A stretch of DNA of 7,047 nucleotides from Chloroflexota bacterium (GTDB taxonomy: Bacteria; Chloroflexota; Ktedonobacteria; Ktedonobacterales; Ktedonobacteraceae), in NCBI GenBank assembly GCA_021828635.1, contig JAJZEJ010000654.1:1-7047 (forward strand), written 5' to 3'. The position numbers and the translations under genes are program-made. The notes beneath the pieces are model-generated. The model had not been told where the DNA came from and ran no database searches. It saw nothing but the letters and a program-made list of their open reading frames with translations. Positions 5,844-7,047 of this stretch are shown here, piece after piece (the first letter of the stretch is position 1; every line of letters starts with the position of its first letter).

Positions 5844-6752
5844 ATGTTTGGTAGACATTTTGCATTTCAATTTGAAGGTGGTCCCGAAGGTGGTTGGACC
5901 CCACCGTGGATGAATGATCCCCACGAGTGGCAGGGGCAAGGCGAAGGTCGCTGGCAAGGCCAGTTCGGTCCTGGACGTGGCCCGTGGGGTCAAGGACATG
6001 GACATCACCACCACCATCATGGGCATGGCCCCTTTGGACACGGTTTCGGTCCTGGTCCTTTTGGCCCTGGCCCTCGTTTCTTCGCCATGCGCTTCGGGCG
6101 CGGTCCCTTCGGTCCTGGTCCCTTCGGACCAGAGGGTGGCTTTGGTCCAGAGGGCCATCACGGGCATGGTCCGCACGGCCCACATGGACAGGGACCAATG
6201 GGACGCGGACGCCGTTTCTTCGGGCGCGGCGATCTCAAATTCGCGCTGCTTGAACTACTGCAAGAGCGCCCCATGCATGGCTACGAGATGATGAAAGCTC
6301 TGGAAGAGAAATCTGGTGGCTTCTATGCCCCTAGCGCGGGTTCTGTATACCCAACGCTCCAGATGCTGGAAGATCGCGGTCAGGTAACGGTCAGCGAGGT
6401 CGAGGGCAAGAAGGTTTATACGATTACTGATGACGGACGGGCGGCTCTCGCGGAACACAAAAAAGAGCAAGGACCACAGGAAGAGTTCGCAGGTGGTCCC
6501 TGGGGCAAGAACTTTGGCCCTGGCAGACGTGGTTTTGCCGAGATGCAGGCTCTGCGTACAGAGGCCCAGGAGGTTGCACGCCTCTTCGCCATCGCCGGTC
6601 GCATGTCTTTCCGCGACCCAGAGCAGATGAAACACTTGCATGAGATCATCGAACGCACACGCAAAGATCTCTCCGAGATGATCTACAGCGCCAACGCTGA
6701 GACCAAAACAGAAACTTCCGGTAATAGCGGAAGCGATATTCAGCAGGCATAA
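5844..6752 (+). CDS. PadR family regulator with His/Gly/Pro-rich N-terminal extension (YqjI-like layout)
   Basis: A 302-residue DNA-binding repressor candidate. The PadR winged helix-turn-helix spans about 128-205: GRGDLKFALLELL, MHGYEMMKALEEKSGGFY, the family signature SAGSVYPTLQMLEDRGQV, and the wing around GKKVYTITDDGRAAL. A C-terminal helical segment (about 232-283) should form the dimer arm. The first 127 residues are low-complexity, made of GPFGPGP-type units, Trp and His, with six consecutive His at 54-59 and more HG pairs at 105-114. There is no cysteine in the protein. E. coli YqjI, a nickel/iron-responsive PadR protein, also has a His-rich extension directly before an RFFG(H)GELR-type wHTH start; here it is RRFFGRGDLK. 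Metal sensing is therefore inferred. AAAGGA (5828-5833) lies 10 bases before the ATG. The promoter carries a dyad, so autoregulation is likely. No obvious metal transporter or ferric reductase target is next to it. Confidence 0.9.
   Translation: MFGRHFAFQFEGGPEGGWTPPWMNDPHEWQGQGEGRWQGQFGPGRGPWGQGHGHHHHHHGHGPFGHGFGPGPFGPGPRFFAMRFGRGPFGPGPFGPEGGFGPEGHHGHGPHGPHGQGPMGRGRRFFGRGDLKFALLELLQERPMHGYEMMKALEEKSGGFYAPSAGSVYPTLQMLEDRGQVTVSEVEGKKVYTITDDGRAALAEHKKEQGPQEEFAGGPWGKNFGPGRRGFAEMQALRTEAQEVARLFAIAGRMSFRDPEQMKHLHEIIERTRKDLSEMIYSANAETKTETSGNSGSDIQQA
5964..6227 (+). repeat. Low-complexity coding repeat in the PadR N-terminal region
   Basis: Degenerate tandem units encoding GPFGPGP, GHGH and GPEG motifs. 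A 14-base direct repeat TTCGGTCCTGGTCC occurs at 6045-6058 and 6108-6121. The codons are varied among units, which suggests selection on the peptide and not only recent slippage. Confidence 0.65.
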
Positions 6753-6769
6753 CAATTCCTAGGAGCGAC

Positions 6770-6811
6770 AGGGAGCGGTGAATATCTTCACTACTCCCTA
6801 TTGTGCTTTTT
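6770..6811 (+). terminator. Rho-independent terminator candidate after the PadR gene
   Basis: The arm 6770-6782 (AGGGAGCGGTGAA) pairs with 6787-6799 around a four-base loop, with one mismatch and one G-U pair. A run of five T follows at 6807-6811 after seven bases. It begins 17 bp after the stop codon. Confidence 0.65.
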
Positions 6812-6853
6812 GGAAAATATCTAGTAGCCTAATAATGTTGAGTTTATATTTGT

Positions 6854-6882
6854 TTGACAAATGTAATTCATTACCTTACAAT
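6854..6882 (+). promoter_or_regulatory. Near-consensus promoter giving a predicted leaderless transcript
   Basis: A perfect -35 TTGACA (6854-6859) is followed by a 17-bp spacer and a -10 TACAAT (6877-6882, five of six consensus). Only six bases separate the -10 from the ATG at 6889, so transcription should start at or beside the A of the ATG. The bases between (AAAGAT) carry no usable ribosome-binding site. Confidence 0.75.
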
Positions 6883-6888
6883 AAAGAT

Positions 6889-7047
6889 ATGGCAGACCGT
6901 GAGTTAGACATTCAAGACCTTGTTTGGGACAAGGTAAATGAGTTACACATATGGCAAAAGCACCATGTGCGCCGTGTCGATGTGGAAGAAGTAGCGTATG
7001 GCCCCGCCTCCGAACTCTATGTGCGAGGAACATACAATAATCGCTAT
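6889..7047 (+). CDS. BrnT-like small protein, N-terminal part (3' end outside window)
   Basis: 53 residues are visible and the frame is open to the window end. The sequence LVWDKVNELHIWQKHHVRRVDVEEVAYG (11-38) resembles the opening of BrnT-type ribonuclease toxins and related small proteins, which begin with a WD..N..HI..(K)H.V...EVEEV pattern and usually total about 90 residues. BrnT toxins are normally followed by a BrnA antitoxin gene, which would lie beyond the window. Orphan BrnT-like proteins also occur, so a toxin role is not established. The start at 6889 was chosen because the pattern begins soon after it, and because a strong promoter ends only six bases upstream, consistent with leaderless translation. 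No alternative ATG lies further inside the visible frame. Confidence 0.55.
   Translation, partial: MADRELDIQDLVWDKVNELHIWQKHHVRRVDVEEVAYGPASELYVRGTYNNRY

Noticed and set aside
5585..5854. 89-residue plus-strand frame across the divergent intergenic region
   Set aside because: It spans two promoters and the dyad operator, shows no family motifs and overlaps the PadR start. It is most likely a chance open frame in AT-rich DNA.
5842..6198. Arg/Asp/His-rich minus-strand reading frames opposite the PadR N-terminal region
   Set aside because: They arise from the low-complexity GGN/CCN/CAY codons of the PadR gene read backwards. No ribosome-binding site or family resemblance is seen.
6255..6755. 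166-residue minus-strand reading frame opposite the PadR winged-helix region
   Set aside because: The plus strand encodes a clear PadR domain here. The antisense translation has no recognisable fold pattern.

Overview
The window looks like chromosomal DNA from a soil-type Chloroflexota bacterium, probably a Ktedonobacteria relative. This is an inference from gene content: eukaryote-like Ser/Thr kinase paralogs with a C-terminal membrane anchor, a PadR regulator with a Gly/Pro/His-rich extension, intermediate GC, and clear sigma70-type promoters. No similarity search was possible. No mobile element, tRNA, rRNA or CRISPR array was seen.

Layout. (1) 2-1420, plus strand: the C-terminal third of formyltetrahydrofolate deformylase (PurU), then 21 bp later an M24 'pita-bread' fold protein that has lost three of the five usual metal ligands. 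(2) 1421-2104, plus strand: an intergenic region with a good sigma70 promoter and a structured leader, driving a small protein resembling gluconate 2-dehydrogenase subunit 3, with no partner subunit in view. (3) 2105-2207: a convergent gap almost filled by a 17-bp inverted repeat. (4) 2208-4738, minus strand: a translationally coupled pair of kinase-fold proteins. The upstream one is membrane-anchored and keeps the ATP-binding Lys and DFG but has HGN in place of HRD. The downstream one is soluble and has lost nearly every catalytic motif, so it is a pseudokinase. (5) 4870-5586, minus strand: a class I SAM-dependent methyltransferase. (6) 5587-5843: a divergent control region with a promoter in each direction and a perfect 16-bp inverted repeat straddling the -10 element of the regulator promoter. 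(7) 5844-6752, plus strand: a PadR regulator with a long His/Gly/Pro/Phe-rich N-terminal tract including six consecutive His, built like the metal-responsive regulator YqjI, followed by a terminator hairpin. (8) 6854-7047, plus strand: a near-consensus promoter placed so that the transcript should start at the ATG of a BrnT-like gene that runs off the window, i.e. a predicted leaderless mRNA.

The genes do not form one pathway. The units are a possible one-carbon/amine catabolism pair (purU plus M24-like), a kinase/pseudokinase signalling pair, and an apparently self-regulating metal-sensor-type repressor. The strongest candidates for new biology are the kinase/pseudokinase pair, the PadR protein with its dyad operator, and the metal-ligand-poor M24 protein next to PurU.
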